Of a stretch of DNA of 64,000 nucleotides, positions 32,816-41,269 are shown piece after piece. The DNA lies in assembly GCF_040932035.1 (NCBI RefSeq), contig NZ_JBFRBB010000001.1, positions 1,488,001 to 1,552,000 on the forward strand. The letters run 5' to 3'. A program made the translations under genes and the position numbers. The stretch is from Hoeflea_A sp040932035. Its GTDB lineage: Bacteria; Pseudomonadota; Alphaproteobacteria; Rhizobiales; Rhizobiaceae. The stretch's first letter is position 1. Each line of letters starts with the position of its first letter. The notes beneath the pieces are model-generated. The model was not told the DNA's origin and ran no database searches. It saw nothing but the letters and a program-made list of their open reading frames with translations.

Positions 32816-34309
32816 ATGTCGCAGAAAATAAAAATCACCATTTCAAAATCGCAGGCAATAAAGGGTGGGTTAGCAGTCCTCCTGTCCCGCAAGGGCGGTC
32901 AACTGGCGAAAATCGCTGGTGCAGCCGATCCGGAAGGCGTTGCCGAGCGAGCGATGAAGGTGGCCGAATTTGACGGAAAAAAATTCTCGGTTCTCGACCT
33001 TCTCGTGCCCGAAGGCAGCCCCGCGGACCGGTTGGCGGTCGTTGGAATTGGTGATCCGGCAGACCTGAAGACAAATGACTGGTTGCGCATTGGCGGAACC
33101 GTTTTCGCGCAGGTCAGGAAAGCCGAGAACGTCACCGTATTTGTAGACGCCGACGAGACCGAAATCACTGCGCAAGATGTATCCAATCTTGCCCTCGGAA
33201 TTTTGCTGCGGAGCTACAATTTCAACACCTACAAGACAAAAAAGAAGTCAAACGGTGCTGATTCGAAGGAAAAGAACATCGCGATCACATTGGTGAGCGA
33301 TCTTGCCACGGAAGCCAGGAAGGTATTTTCAGACGCGCAGGCGGTTGCCGGCGGCGTGGCGCTGGCCCGGGATCTGGTGAACGAGCCGGCGAACGTGCTT
33401 GGACCGGTCGAATTTGCGAAAAAGGCCAGCGAACTGGAAAAACTCGGTGTCGAAGTGGAAATCCTCACCGAGAAGGAAATGAAAAAGCTCGGAATGGGCG
33501 CGCTGCTCGGCGTCGCGCAAGGATCGGTCCGCCCGCCGCGCCTTGCAGTTATGCAGTGGAAGGGCGGCAAACAGAAACAGAAACCGATTGCATTTGTCGG
33601 CAAGGGTGTTGTTTTCGACACCGGCGGCATTTCGCTCAAGCCGGGCGCCGGAATGGAGGACATGAAAGGCGACATGGGGGGTGCGGCTGCCGTCATCGGT
33701 CTTATGCATACGCTGGCCGCCCGCAAGGCAAAGGCCAATGTCGTGGGCATCATCGGCCTGGTTGAAAATATGCCGGACGGAAATGCCCAGCGGCCGGGCG
33801 ATATCGTCACCTCCATGTCGGGACAGACGATTGAGGTGATCAACACGGATGCCGAGGGCCGTCTCGTGCTGTGCGATGCGCTCTGGTATTGCCAGGACCG
33901 GTTCGATCCGCAGTTCATGATCAACCTTGCGACTTTGACCGGCGCGGTCATCGTTGCGCTGGGGCATCATCATGCGGGGCTCTTTTCCAACAATGACGAA
34001 TTGTGCGAGCAACTGTCGGCAGCCGGCAAACTGACCGAGGAAAAGGTCTGGCGCATGCCTCTCGGACCGGAATACGACAAGATGATCGACTCAAAATTCG
34101 CAGACATGAAGAATGTCGGTGGACGCTGGGCCGGTTCGATTACCGCCGGTCAATTCCTGCAGCGTTACGTCAATGACACGCCCTGGGCGCATCTCGACAT
34201 TGCCGGAACCGGCATGGGCTCGCCAAATACGGAAATCAACCGTTCCTGGGGCTCGGGCTTCGGCGTCCGGTTGCTGGATGCGTTTGTTCGTGCAGACTAC
34301 GAAGCCTGA
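32816..34309 (+). CDS. pepA: Leucyl aminopeptidase (M17)
   Basis: 497 residues from ATG 32816; a 35-codon extension upstream is rejected. Two-zinc metallopeptidase: VGKGVVFDTGGISLKPG with the metal Lys/Asp, DMKGDMGGAAAVIGLM, and the family signature NTDAEGRLVL, plus the final LDIAGTGMG. The N-terminal macro-like domain spans about 1-170. Removes N-terminal residues from peptides in the cytosol; E. coli PepA also binds DNA, which is not assessed here. Confidence 0.95.
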   Translation: MSQKIKITISKSQAIKGGLAVLLSRKGGQLAKIAGAADPEGVAERAMKVAEFDGKKFSVLDLLVPEGSPADRLAVVGIGDPADLKTNDWLRIGGTVFAQVRKAENVTVFVDADETEITAQDVSNLALGILLRSYNFNTYKTKKKSNGADSKEKNIAITLVSDLATEARKVFSDAQAVAGGVALARDLVNEPANVLGPVEFAKKASELEKLGVEVEILTEKEMKKLGMGALLGVAQGSVRPPRLAVMQWKGGKQKQKPIAFVGKGVVFDTGGISLKPGAGMEDMKGDMGGAAAVIGLMHTLAARKAKANVVGIIGLVENMPDGNAQRPGDIVTSMSGQTIEVINTDAEGRLVLCDALWYCQDRFDPQFMINLATLTGAVIVALGHHHAGLFSNNDELCEQLSAAGKLTEEKVWRMPLGPEYDKMIDSKFADMKNVGGRWAGSITAGQFLQRYVNDTPWAHLDIAGTGMGSPNTEINRSWGSGFGVRLLDAFVRADYEA

Positions 34310-34357
34310 TCTTCATGCCGCAACGTCTGTTCGACAGCGCTTCGGGCACTCTGTAAT

Positions 34358-34816
34358 GTGACGTTCGTGACCGAAGTACTTTTTTATCATCTGACGGAAT
34401 CGCGCCTGGAAGACGCTCTGCCGCCTCTGCTCGAAAAGAGCCTGGAGCGCGGCTGGCGCGTGGTCGTCCAAACCGGCAGTGAAGAACGGCGCGATGCACT
34501 CGACCAGCATCTTTGGACATTTCGGGACGAGAGTTTCCTGCCGCACGGCACGGATATGTCAGCGCAACCGGACAAACAGCCGGTGTTGATCTGTACAACG
34601 CCGGGCAATGCGAATTCCGCCCAGGTCCGGTTTCTGGTCGACGGTGCTGAGCCTTCCGGACTGTATGATTATGAAAGGGCTGTTTTCATATTCGATGGAC
34701 ATGATCAGCAGCAGGTCGAGACCGCCAGAGCCCATTGGAAAGCTCTGAAAGGTGAGGGCCACAGTCTTACCTACTGGCAGCAGACGCAGGATCGCCGGTG
34801 GGAAAAGAAAGCCTGA
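34358..34816 (+). CDS. holC: DNA polymerase III chi subunit
   Basis: 152 residues from a GTG start. Chi fold: EVLFYHLTESRLEDALPPLL, LLEKSLERGWRVVVQTGS (residues 24-41), LDQHLWTFRDESFLPHG and the C-terminal alternating beta strands with RAHWKALKGEGHSLTYWQQ. Links the clamp loader to SSB at the fork. It follows pepA by 48 bases, the widely conserved pepA-holC order. Confidence 0.93.
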   Translation: MTFVTEVLFYHLTESRLEDALPPLLEKSLERGWRVVVQTGSEERRDALDQHLWTFRDESFLPHGTDMSAQPDKQPVLICTTPGNANSAQVRFLVDGAEPSGLYDYERAVFIFDGHDQQQVETARAHWKALKGEGHSLTYWQQTQDRRWEKKA

Positions 34817-34911
34817 CATACACAATTTGATTCCCAATTGATTCCTGCTATGAGCCGGGATCAATCCGAAACACAAATCGGCAGGATTATTTGCGGTCCA
34901 TCCTAAAAACA

Positions 34912-36384
34912 ATGAGCGGCACGGAGCTGAACGCGTCCGCGCGCGACTGGTTCGCAGCCGGCGCGGTCTTTGCTGCGCTTCTCACGCTGTTTCGTGTCGC
35001 GGCATTGTGGTTCGACAAAACAGACCTGTTCGTGGACGAGTCGCAATACTGGCTATGGGGCCAGGACCTCGATTTCGGCTATTATTCCAAACCGCCTCTC
35101 ATTGCCTGGATAATCCGGCTCTTCACTGAGATCGCTCAAAGCGATGCTGTATTTTGGGTTCGGCTTCCCGCCCCGCTGTTTCACTTCGCCACTGCTTTAA
35201 TCCTCGGCGGTCTTGCCAGATATCTTCACAATGCCAGAACCGCGTTCTGGGTCATGTTGTCCTATATCACCATGCCGGCGGTTTCTCTCGGCAGTGCAGT
35301 GATTTCGACCGACACGATGATGGCGCCGTTCTTTTCGCTGGCGTTGCTGTTTTACGTCCGGATGCTGGACAGTAAAAGGGCCTCCGACGCGCTGCTTGCC
35401 GGCCTGATGGCGGGTATTGCCTTCATGGCCAAATATGCCGGCATCTATTTTCTCCTTTGCGCCTTTCTGGCGGCGGTGCTGATGCCTACCGCGCGCCCCA
35501 CCTGGCGCAATGCGCTGATTGTTGTCCTGGCATTTTGCGCAATGGCGCTGCCAAACATCGTTTGGAATTTTTACAACGATCTGTCGACATTCGAGCACAC
35601 GCTGGACAATGCAGACTGGGTGCGCAAAAGCTCCAGCGCCATAAATCTGAAATACCTCAAACTTACCGAGTTCTTCTTCAGCCAATTCGGTGTGTTTGGT
35701 CCGATCCTGTTTGGAACGATGCTGGCCTGCATATTCAAGTCGCGGTCAAGAAATGCCAGGCTTTTGCTTCTATTTTCGATTCCCGTCATCTTTATCGTGT
35801 GCATTCAGGCACTGCTGTCGAGGGCCTATGCGAACTGGGCAGTTGCAGCCTATTTCGGTGGCACGGTGCTGGTTGTCGCCGCCTTGCTCGAGGAGCACTA
35901 TTACCGCCTGCTCAAACTTTCGGTCTGGATCGGCGCTGTTGTCGCGGTCGGCCTGCCGATCCTCACAATAGTCGCCTACGATGTGAGCATCGACGGAGAA
36001 AAACCCGCGCTCAAACGGCTTCTGGGAAGAGAACGCATGAGCCTGGAGATCATCGATGCGGCAAAGAAGAATGGCGCCGATGTCGTACTGTCTGAAAGCC
36101 GCGACTGGGTGGCGGATCTGCATTACACCGGGCGGGATGAAGATCTGAAGATCCGGACGCACAAGCCGCGGGGACGACCGAGGAACTATTACCAGTTGAA
36201 GTTCCCGTTTGACAAAGAAGAAGTGGAACGTGCGGTTCTGCTTGTTTCGCACGACAGAACCGTTGAGTGTAAAGGCGAGGTTCTGATGCCTGTGGCGTCG
36301 ATGACGACCAGCGGTGGTGCCTATCACGGCGGGACGATAAATGCCTTTGTTCTCAAGCGCGAGTGTTTCGAGAATGCAGACTAG
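34912..36384 (+). CDS. GT-C membrane glycosyltransferase (GT39/GT83, ArnT/Rgt-like)
   Basis: 490 residues from ATG 34912 (a TTG at 34891 is possible). About 10-11 membrane helices. First periplasmic loop carries the acidic pair D42-E43 (FVDESQYWLWG) and YYSKPPLIAW (58-67), the catalytic-loop pattern of polyprenyl-phosphate-dependent sugar transferases such as ArnT and rhizobial RgtA-D. It would move a sugar from a lipid-phosphate donor to lipid A, core or a protein in the periplasm. The next gene, a PAP2 phosphatase, overlaps by 11 bases, which suggests a joint role in lipid or LPS remodelling. Acceptor unknown. Confidence 0.85.
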   Translation: MSGTELNASARDWFAAGAVFAALLTLFRVAALWFDKTDLFVDESQYWLWGQDLDFGYYSKPPLIAWIIRLFTEIAQSDAVFWVRLPAPLFHFATALILGGLARYLHNARTAFWVMLSYITMPAVSLGSAVISTDTMMAPFFSLALLFYVRMLDSKRASDALLAGLMAGIAFMAKYAGIYFLLCAFLAAVLMPTARPTWRNALIVVLAFCAMALPNIVWNFYNDLSTFEHTLDNADWVRKSSSAINLKYLKLTEFFFSQFGVFGPILFGTMLACIFKSRSRNARLLLLFSIPVIFIVCIQALLSRAYANWAVAAYFGGTVLVVAALLEEHYYRLLKLSVWIGAVVAVGLPILTIVAYDVSIDGEKPALKRLLGRERMSLEIIDAAKKNGADVVLSESRDWVADLHYTGRDEDLKIRTHKPRGRPRNYYQLKFPFDKEEVERAVLLVSHDRTVECKGEVLMPVASMTTSGGAYHGGTINAFVLKRECFENAD

Positions 36385-37063
36385 TTACAGCAGATCGCTT
36401 TACGGCCTGGTTCTGGCGATTGCGCTCGCCTATGCCGTTTTCACCGTATTTCCCGGGATCGACATCAAGGTGTCATCCTGGTTCTTCGATGAGGCGGTGC
36501 CCGGTTGGCCGAATGGGGATGCGTGGTACGGCACCTACCGGGCGATCTTCAATGCCGTCAGCATATCGCTGGCGGTTCTGTCGCTTGTCATGTGGATCAT
36601 ATCGTTCTGGCGCGGCCCAATCCTTGAAATCCCTGCCCAGGTCTGGGGATTCGTGCCGCTGCTTTATGTCACCGGACCGGGATTGCTGGTCAATGTGCTG
36701 CTCAAGAACAATTGGGGACGCGCACGGCCGGCCGATGTTGTTGAATTCGGTGGAAGTAAAATCTTTACGCCCGCCTTTGAAATATCCGACCAATGCGCAA
36801 GAAACTGCTCGTTCGTCTCGGGCGAGGGCTCAAGCGCCGCGGCCTTCTTCATCACCGTCCTTGTCCTGAGCGCATATATCCACAACCGGTCCATGCGTTA
36901 CGCGGTCCTGGCTGTCAGCCTGTTTTTTGCACTGGTCACGGCCTTCATGCGTGTCGCAAAAGGTCGTCATTTCCTGTCCGATACGCTTGGCTCGATCCTG
37001 TTCGTATCACTGGTGGCAGTATTGCTCCACTGGCTGCTGATCGGCAGGAAGCGCCCATCATGA
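36374..37063 (+). CDS. PAP2 family membrane phosphatase (LpxE/LpxF-like class)
   Basis: 229 residues from ATG 36374, overlapping the glycosyltransferase by 11 bases. Membrane protein with the PAP2 tripartite site: K111-x6-R118-P119, then CSFVSGEGSS (145-154), then R193-x5-H199-x3-D203. The central PSGH motif reads VSGE here, so the His normally present is replaced by E151, while the nucleophile-side H199 is kept. Relatives remove phosphate from undecaprenyl-PP, phosphatidic acid or lipid A. With an overlapping GT-C gene, lipid A or a lipid-carrier phosphate is the likely substrate; this is inference. Confidence 0.82.
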   Translation: MQTSYSRSLYGLVLAIALAYAVFTVFPGIDIKVSSWFFDEAVPGWPNGDAWYGTYRAIFNAVSISLAVLSLVMWIISFWRGPILEIPAQVWGFVPLLYVTGPGLLVNVLLKNNWGRARPADVVEFGGSKIFTPAFEISDQCARNCSFVSGEGSSAAAFFITVLVLSAYIHNRSMRYAVLAVSLFFALVTAFMRVAKGRHFLSDTLGSILFVSLVAVLLHWLLIGRKRPS

Positions 37064-38830
37064 TTTAGGTTTACGGGACCGGGCCTTGGGCGCTGAACCG
37101 GAACGCTTGCCTGCCTTTTTCCCCTGTTTATCACCGCTGCGCCGGGCTGGCGGACCGTCGCGCCTGGGCTTGCGCTTTTTGTGCCTCGATTTGTCCGGGC
37201 GCGCTGGGATTGGGGAGGCACCCGGCGACGGCTGATCGCGAAATTCGCCGACATGCTGGATCGTCAGTGCGCGCTCAACACAACCCTGCTCGCTGACCGT
37301 TTGCCAGAAAAGCGAAGCCTTGTCGGGATGGATCTCAAACAGCGTTTCGGTTTCCCGGATGGAAATTGAGCCGACGGATTTGCGGTCTATGCCACCGGAT
37401 TTGCAGATAACCGGTAGAACCCAGCGTGGTTCCGCTTTCTGCTTTCGGCCCGCGCTTATCGAAAACCATTCGCCGTCCTCGAAATCCCGCCTGGGACCCT
37501 TTTTCTGTTCCCGTTCGCCGATTTCGGACAGTTCCTCCGCCGCCGGTAATCCTGATTTGCTAAGCCGGTAAAATGCCGCTGCAATTTGTTCGGCGCTGAA
37601 CGCGTCAAGCAGCGCATCGACCGGAGCCCGCTCGTCGCCATCCGGGCTTTCCTGCAGAAAGGGACTTTGAAGAAGCCGCGCGTGATCGAGCCTTGCAATG
37701 TCCGATGCGCTGGGCGGCGCTGCCCAGGTCAGTTTAACCTTGGCGCCGCGCACAAGTCTCTCAGCGCTACGTTGCCGGTTGCTTGCAACAACAAGCGCAC
37801 AAACACCCTTGCGTCCGGCCCGGCCGGTGCGGCCGCTTCTGTGCAGCAGCGTTTCGGGATTAACGGGCAGGTCAGCGTGGACAACGAGATCGAGCTCGGG
37901 CAGGTCGATGCCGCGTGCGGCCACATCGGTTGCCACGCAAATGCGCGCGCGGCCGTCGCGGATCGATTGCAGCGCGTGGGACCGCTCACTCTGGGTGAAT
38001 TCGCCCGAAAGGGCGACTGTCGAAAAGCCGCGGTTGGCCAGGCGGCTGGTTAGCCGTTTGACGTGTTCTCGCGTTCCGCAAAAGACGATCGAGCGCGACG
38101 CATCATGGTAGCGCAGGATATTGATGATGGCGTTTTCGCGTTCGTTCGGCAAAACCGCATGCCCGACATATTCGATGTCGGCATGCTGGCTCTTTTCGCT
38201 GTGCACGGAAATACGTTCGGCGTCGTGCTGGAACCGTTTGGCCAGTGCCGTCACTTCGCGCGGCAGCGTAGCCGAGAACATCAGCGTGCGGCGTTCTACC
38301 GGTGCGGCGTCGAGGATGAATTCCAGGTCCTCGCGAAAACCGAGGTCGAGCATCTCATCCGCCTCGTCGAGCACCACGGCGCGCAACCTGGAAAGGTCCA
38401 GCGACCCGCGAGTGATGTGGTCACGCAGGCGTCCAGGCGTGCCCACCACAATATCGGCACCGCGTGCCAGTGCGCGCCGTTCGTCGCGCGGGTCCATGCC
38501 GCCGACGCAGGAGCATATGCTTGCCTTTGCGTCCTCATAGAGCCATTCGAATTCGCGGCGCACCTGCAGGGCAAGCTCGCGCGTCGGCGCGATAATCAGC
38601 GCCAGCGGGGGCCTTTCCCGCGCCTTGTCGAACATGGCAGGCAGAATTGACGGGCCGAAGGCAAGACCGAACGCGACGGTTTTTCCTGATCCGGTTTGTG
38701 CGGATACGAGCAAATCCCTGTCGATCAGCCTGTCGTCGAGTACGGCATTTTGCACGGGCGTCAATTTGGTGTAGCCGCGTCGGGTAATAGCAGCAGCAAG
38801 CGCCGGCTCGGCGCGCTCAAAGGGGGGCAT
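37058..38830 (-). CDS. DEAD-box RNA helicase with DbpA-like C-terminal domain
   Basis: 590 residues from ATG 38830 (MPPFERAEPALAAAITRRGY); an upstream extension is rejected. Helicase motifs in order: Q-motif (TKLTPVQ), AQTGSGKT (44-51), PTRELAL, TPGRL, DEADEML, SATLP, ATDVAARGIDLPE and HRSGRTGRAGRKG. After the core come a DbpA/CsdA-type RNA-binding domain (EWFSISAGRKQKAEPRWVLP) and a Lys/Arg-rich tail of about 50 residues. Probably acts in ribosome assembly or cold adaptation. Its 3' end overlaps the PAP2 gene by 6 bases, tail to tail. Confidence 0.93.
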   Translation of the reverse strand: MPPFERAEPALAAAITRRGYTKLTPVQNAVLDDRLIDRDLLVSAQTGSGKTVAFGLAFGPSILPAMFDKARERPPLALIIAPTRELALQVRREFEWLYEDAKASICSCVGGMDPRDERRALARGADIVVGTPGRLRDHITRGSLDLSRLRAVVLDEADEMLDLGFREDLEFILDAAPVERRTLMFSATLPREVTALAKRFQHDAERISVHSEKSQHADIEYVGHAVLPNERENAIINILRYHDASRSIVFCGTREHVKRLTSRLANRGFSTVALSGEFTQSERSHALQSIRDGRARICVATDVAARGIDLPELDLVVHADLPVNPETLLHRSGRTGRAGRKGVCALVVASNRQRSAERLVRGAKVKLTWAAPPSASDIARLDHARLLQSPFLQESPDGDERAPVDALLDAFSAEQIAAAFYRLSKSGLPAAEELSEIGEREQKKGPRRDFEDGEWFSISAGRKQKAEPRWVLPVICKSGGIDRKSVGSISIRETETLFEIHPDKASLFWQTVSEQGCVERALTIQHVGEFRDQPSPGASPIPARPDKSRHKKRKPRRDGPPARRSGDKQGKKAGKRSGSAPKARSRKPKS

Positions 38831-38937
38831 AGGGGGCAGGTCTTTCTTCAAGGGCGCGGTTTCTAGGTACGCCACCGTGGTTGCCCGCCGGTGCGGGGCA
38901 AAATCTGCCGCTGCTTTAGCGCGCGTGCCCAGCCGCG

Positions 38938-40344
38938 TCAATCATTGGCCGGTGAATTGGTCAAAACTATAAAGTCGGTTCCAAGATGCGATTCATTGCT
39001 GAAGCCGCCATCGGTAATGATCAGCGATGATCCGGGAACGAGCATGGCTGTCAGGCGCTTGCGAATTTGGCCCGGAAGGTCGATCCGGCTGAGGGCGGCA
39101 TGTGTCCCGGAAGGTGCCAGGAAACTCGATTTGTAACCGGTATCTATGTCCAGCAGCGGCGACGGGCGCGTTGTATCCGCAAGCGAGGTCCGAATCCATC
39201 GAATGCCATCCGGATCGCCCGGTTGGGAAAGAGCTGCCAGGAAGTGTGTTCCGAGCGGTGCCGATGCGTTTTTCAGGACGAAAGGCGCATCGAACACCGG
39301 TTTGAAGTTCTGGCGAACATAGATGTGTCCAATCGGGAATTCACCGCGACGGGTATCAGAATGCAGTGCCTGGGCGAGGGCGACTGAGACGGTTCCCGTC
39401 GGCGAATGTCCCTGGCTTTTTTGATAAGCAACGATGGCGTTGCCGGTTTCGGGACCGATCAGACCGTCTTCATCGCCAGCCTCGTGGCCCAACTGGTTGA
39501 GCATGGATTGAATGTCGCGAACAAGATCCTGTCCGGTTCGCCTGGTAATCAGGATACGGATCGGCGAACGTGATTCCGGCACCACAAAGTCATCTGGCTC
39601 AGCGGTTCCCGGAGGCCCGTCCTCCAGGCTGCCGCGCAGCACGAAATTGTCCTCAATGGTTACGGCGCTGATACTCGAGCCCGTGTCTGTCTCATTCGTG
39701 TATTCCACAATCCGGATGATGGAAGAAGACCCCTTACTTCGTATGCGCGTCTTGATGACCGGTTCGGTGGATGATGAATAGGCCGTGTCCTCGCTTGGAA
39801 CGCCTCCGGGATAAATCAGATTGCGATGCACGATCGGCGACGGTGTCAGCTCCTCGTCCGTGATCAGCACGTGGGCACCCATTCCGGTAAAGCCGAAAAG
39901 CTGTTTTGCAAATCTGTTCGGCAGGCGCACGCACCCGTGCGAAGCGGGATAGTCCGGTACGCTCTTTGATTCATGCAGTGCGATACCCGACCAGGTCAGC
40001 CGCTGCATATATGGCATTGGCGCGCGGCTGTAGATATTCGATTCGTGGTAGCGTCTCTTTTCTAGCACGCTGAAAATACCGGTCGGTGTGCGGTGCCCGG
40101 TCTTGCCCGTTGAGACTTTCGAGCGCGCAATCAGATTATCGCCGGTATAGACCTGCATTGTCTGGTCATCGAGAGATACCAGCATCAAAACCGGTTCGGC
40201 CGGTCTTTCCTCTGGCAATATAGACGAAATCTTACCAGACCCCTCCTTGAGGGGCTGGACCGCAACGCCTCTTTCCGCGGATGAAGCCAGAGCGGCAGCG
40301 CTCAGCGCAGTTGCAAACAACAGCTTTGAAGACAGTTTACGCAT
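38938..40344 (-). CDS. L,D-transpeptidase with peptidoglycan-binding domain
   Basis: 468 residues with a signal peptide (1-23). The YkuD catalytic domain comes first (about 50-160): GHRTPTGIFSVLEKR, H124, and SHGCVRLPN with nucleophile C138. A PG_binding_1 module follows (about 265-320: LNQLGHEAGDEDGLIGPETG). Forms 3-3 crosslinks or attaches proteins to peptidoglycan. In many homologues the binding module precedes the YkuD domain; here it follows, and the last 140 residues are unassigned. Stands alone on the minus strand after the helicase. Confidence 0.88.
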   Translation of the reverse strand: MRKLSSKLLFATALSAAALASSAERGVAVQPLKEGSGKISSILPEERPAEPVLMLVSLDDQTMQVYTGDNLIARSKVSTGKTGHRTPTGIFSVLEKRRYHESNIYSRAPMPYMQRLTWSGIALHESKSVPDYPASHGCVRLPNRFAKQLFGFTGMGAHVLITDEELTPSPIVHRNLIYPGGVPSEDTAYSSSTEPVIKTRIRSKGSSSIIRIVEYTNETDTGSSISAVTIEDNFVLRGSLEDGPPGTAEPDDFVVPESRSPIRILITRRTGQDLVRDIQSMLNQLGHEAGDEDGLIGPETGNAIVAYQKSQGHSPTGTVSVALAQALHSDTRRGEFPIGHIYVRQNFKPVFDAPFVLKNASAPLGTHFLAALSQPGDPDGIRWIRTSLADTTRPSPLLDIDTGYKSSFLAPSGTHAALSRIDLPGQIRKRLTAMLVPGSSLIITDGGFSNESHLGTDFIVLTNSPAND

Positions 40345-40590
40345 TACAAAACCCGTCCAAGGTGAGATCAGCAGCCTGCAGCAGCAGCCTTAGCAATCCG
40401 TAAATGGGAAAAACACTGACGGTCGCACCGTGGTGCACATAGAGCCGCAAATGCGCATGTGCATTGCCTTTTACGTAAACGTTATTTATCCCTAGTCTGA
40501 ATCGATGAGCGAGGCTTTACCCGCAACAGATAAGTCAAAACTGTGCTGGTAGGCGTTGCGTGCACTACACAACCGTCCGGGAGGCGAACA

Positions 40591-41190
40591 TTGTCCAAGA
40601 GTGTTGATTTTTATTATGATTTTGTCAGCAGTGCCTCATATGTCGCCTACAAACGACTGCCGGAAATGATCAAGGCAGCCGGCGGAACCATTCACTGGAA
40701 ACCCATCGTTCTCGGAGGCGTTTTCAAGGCCGTGGGCAATTCCGGTCCGGCGAATATCGCCGCCAAAGGCAAGTGGATGTTCGAGGATCTGGAGCGCATT
40801 ACCAAGCGACATGGAATTGCGTTTTCGGTTAATCCGAAGTTTCCGCTCAACACGGTTATGGCCCTGCGCGGAGCGATTGCGGCGGAAAAACTCGGTGACG
40901 ATGTTCTCAATCCGTATATGGAATCCATGTTCGCCGGTGCCTGGGCCAACGACGACGATATTTCAGATCCGAAGGTCGTAATGGAACTGATGGACAATGC
41001 CGGTCTGCCTGCCCAGGAGATTGCCAATATGGTTCAGGACCAGGCGATCAAGGATGAGCTTCGTGCCAATACCGAGGAAGCTGTTGAACGCGGTGCCTTC
41101 GGCGCGCCGACCTTCTTCGTCAATGGAGAAATGCACTGGGGCCAGGACCGGCTTGACGATGTGATGAGCGCGCTCGATAAGAAAGGCTGA
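40591..41190 (+). CDS. DsbA-fold 2-hydroxychromene-2-carboxylate isomerase family protein
   Basis: 199 residues from a TTG at 40591 with GGGAGGCG upstream; a longer reading to 40543 has no ribosome site. N-terminus SVDFYYDFVSSASYVAYKRLP has the family Ser/Tyr in place of the DsbA CxxC, and the C-terminus FGAPTFFVNGEMHWGQDRLD is typical. Family members are glutathione-dependent isomerases of aromatic degradation or related to kappa GST. Substrate not inferable; no aromatic pathway genes are nearby. Confidence 0.85.
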   Translation: MSKSVDFYYDFVSSASYVAYKRLPEMIKAAGGTIHWKPIVLGGVFKAVGNSGPANIAAKGKWMFEDLERITKRHGIAFSVNPKFPLNTVMALRGAIAAEKLGDDVLNPYMESMFAGAWANDDDISDPKVVMELMDNAGLPAQEIANMVQDQAIKDELRANTEEAVERGAFGAPTFFVNGEMHWGQDRLDDVMSALDKKG

Positions 41191-41269
41191 CGCGAAAACG
41201 CCGATTCGGGGGCACAACCGTCTGGCACCGTCGCGCGGAAAGCACGATTGAAGGAGAGGGTGCGGCTCC

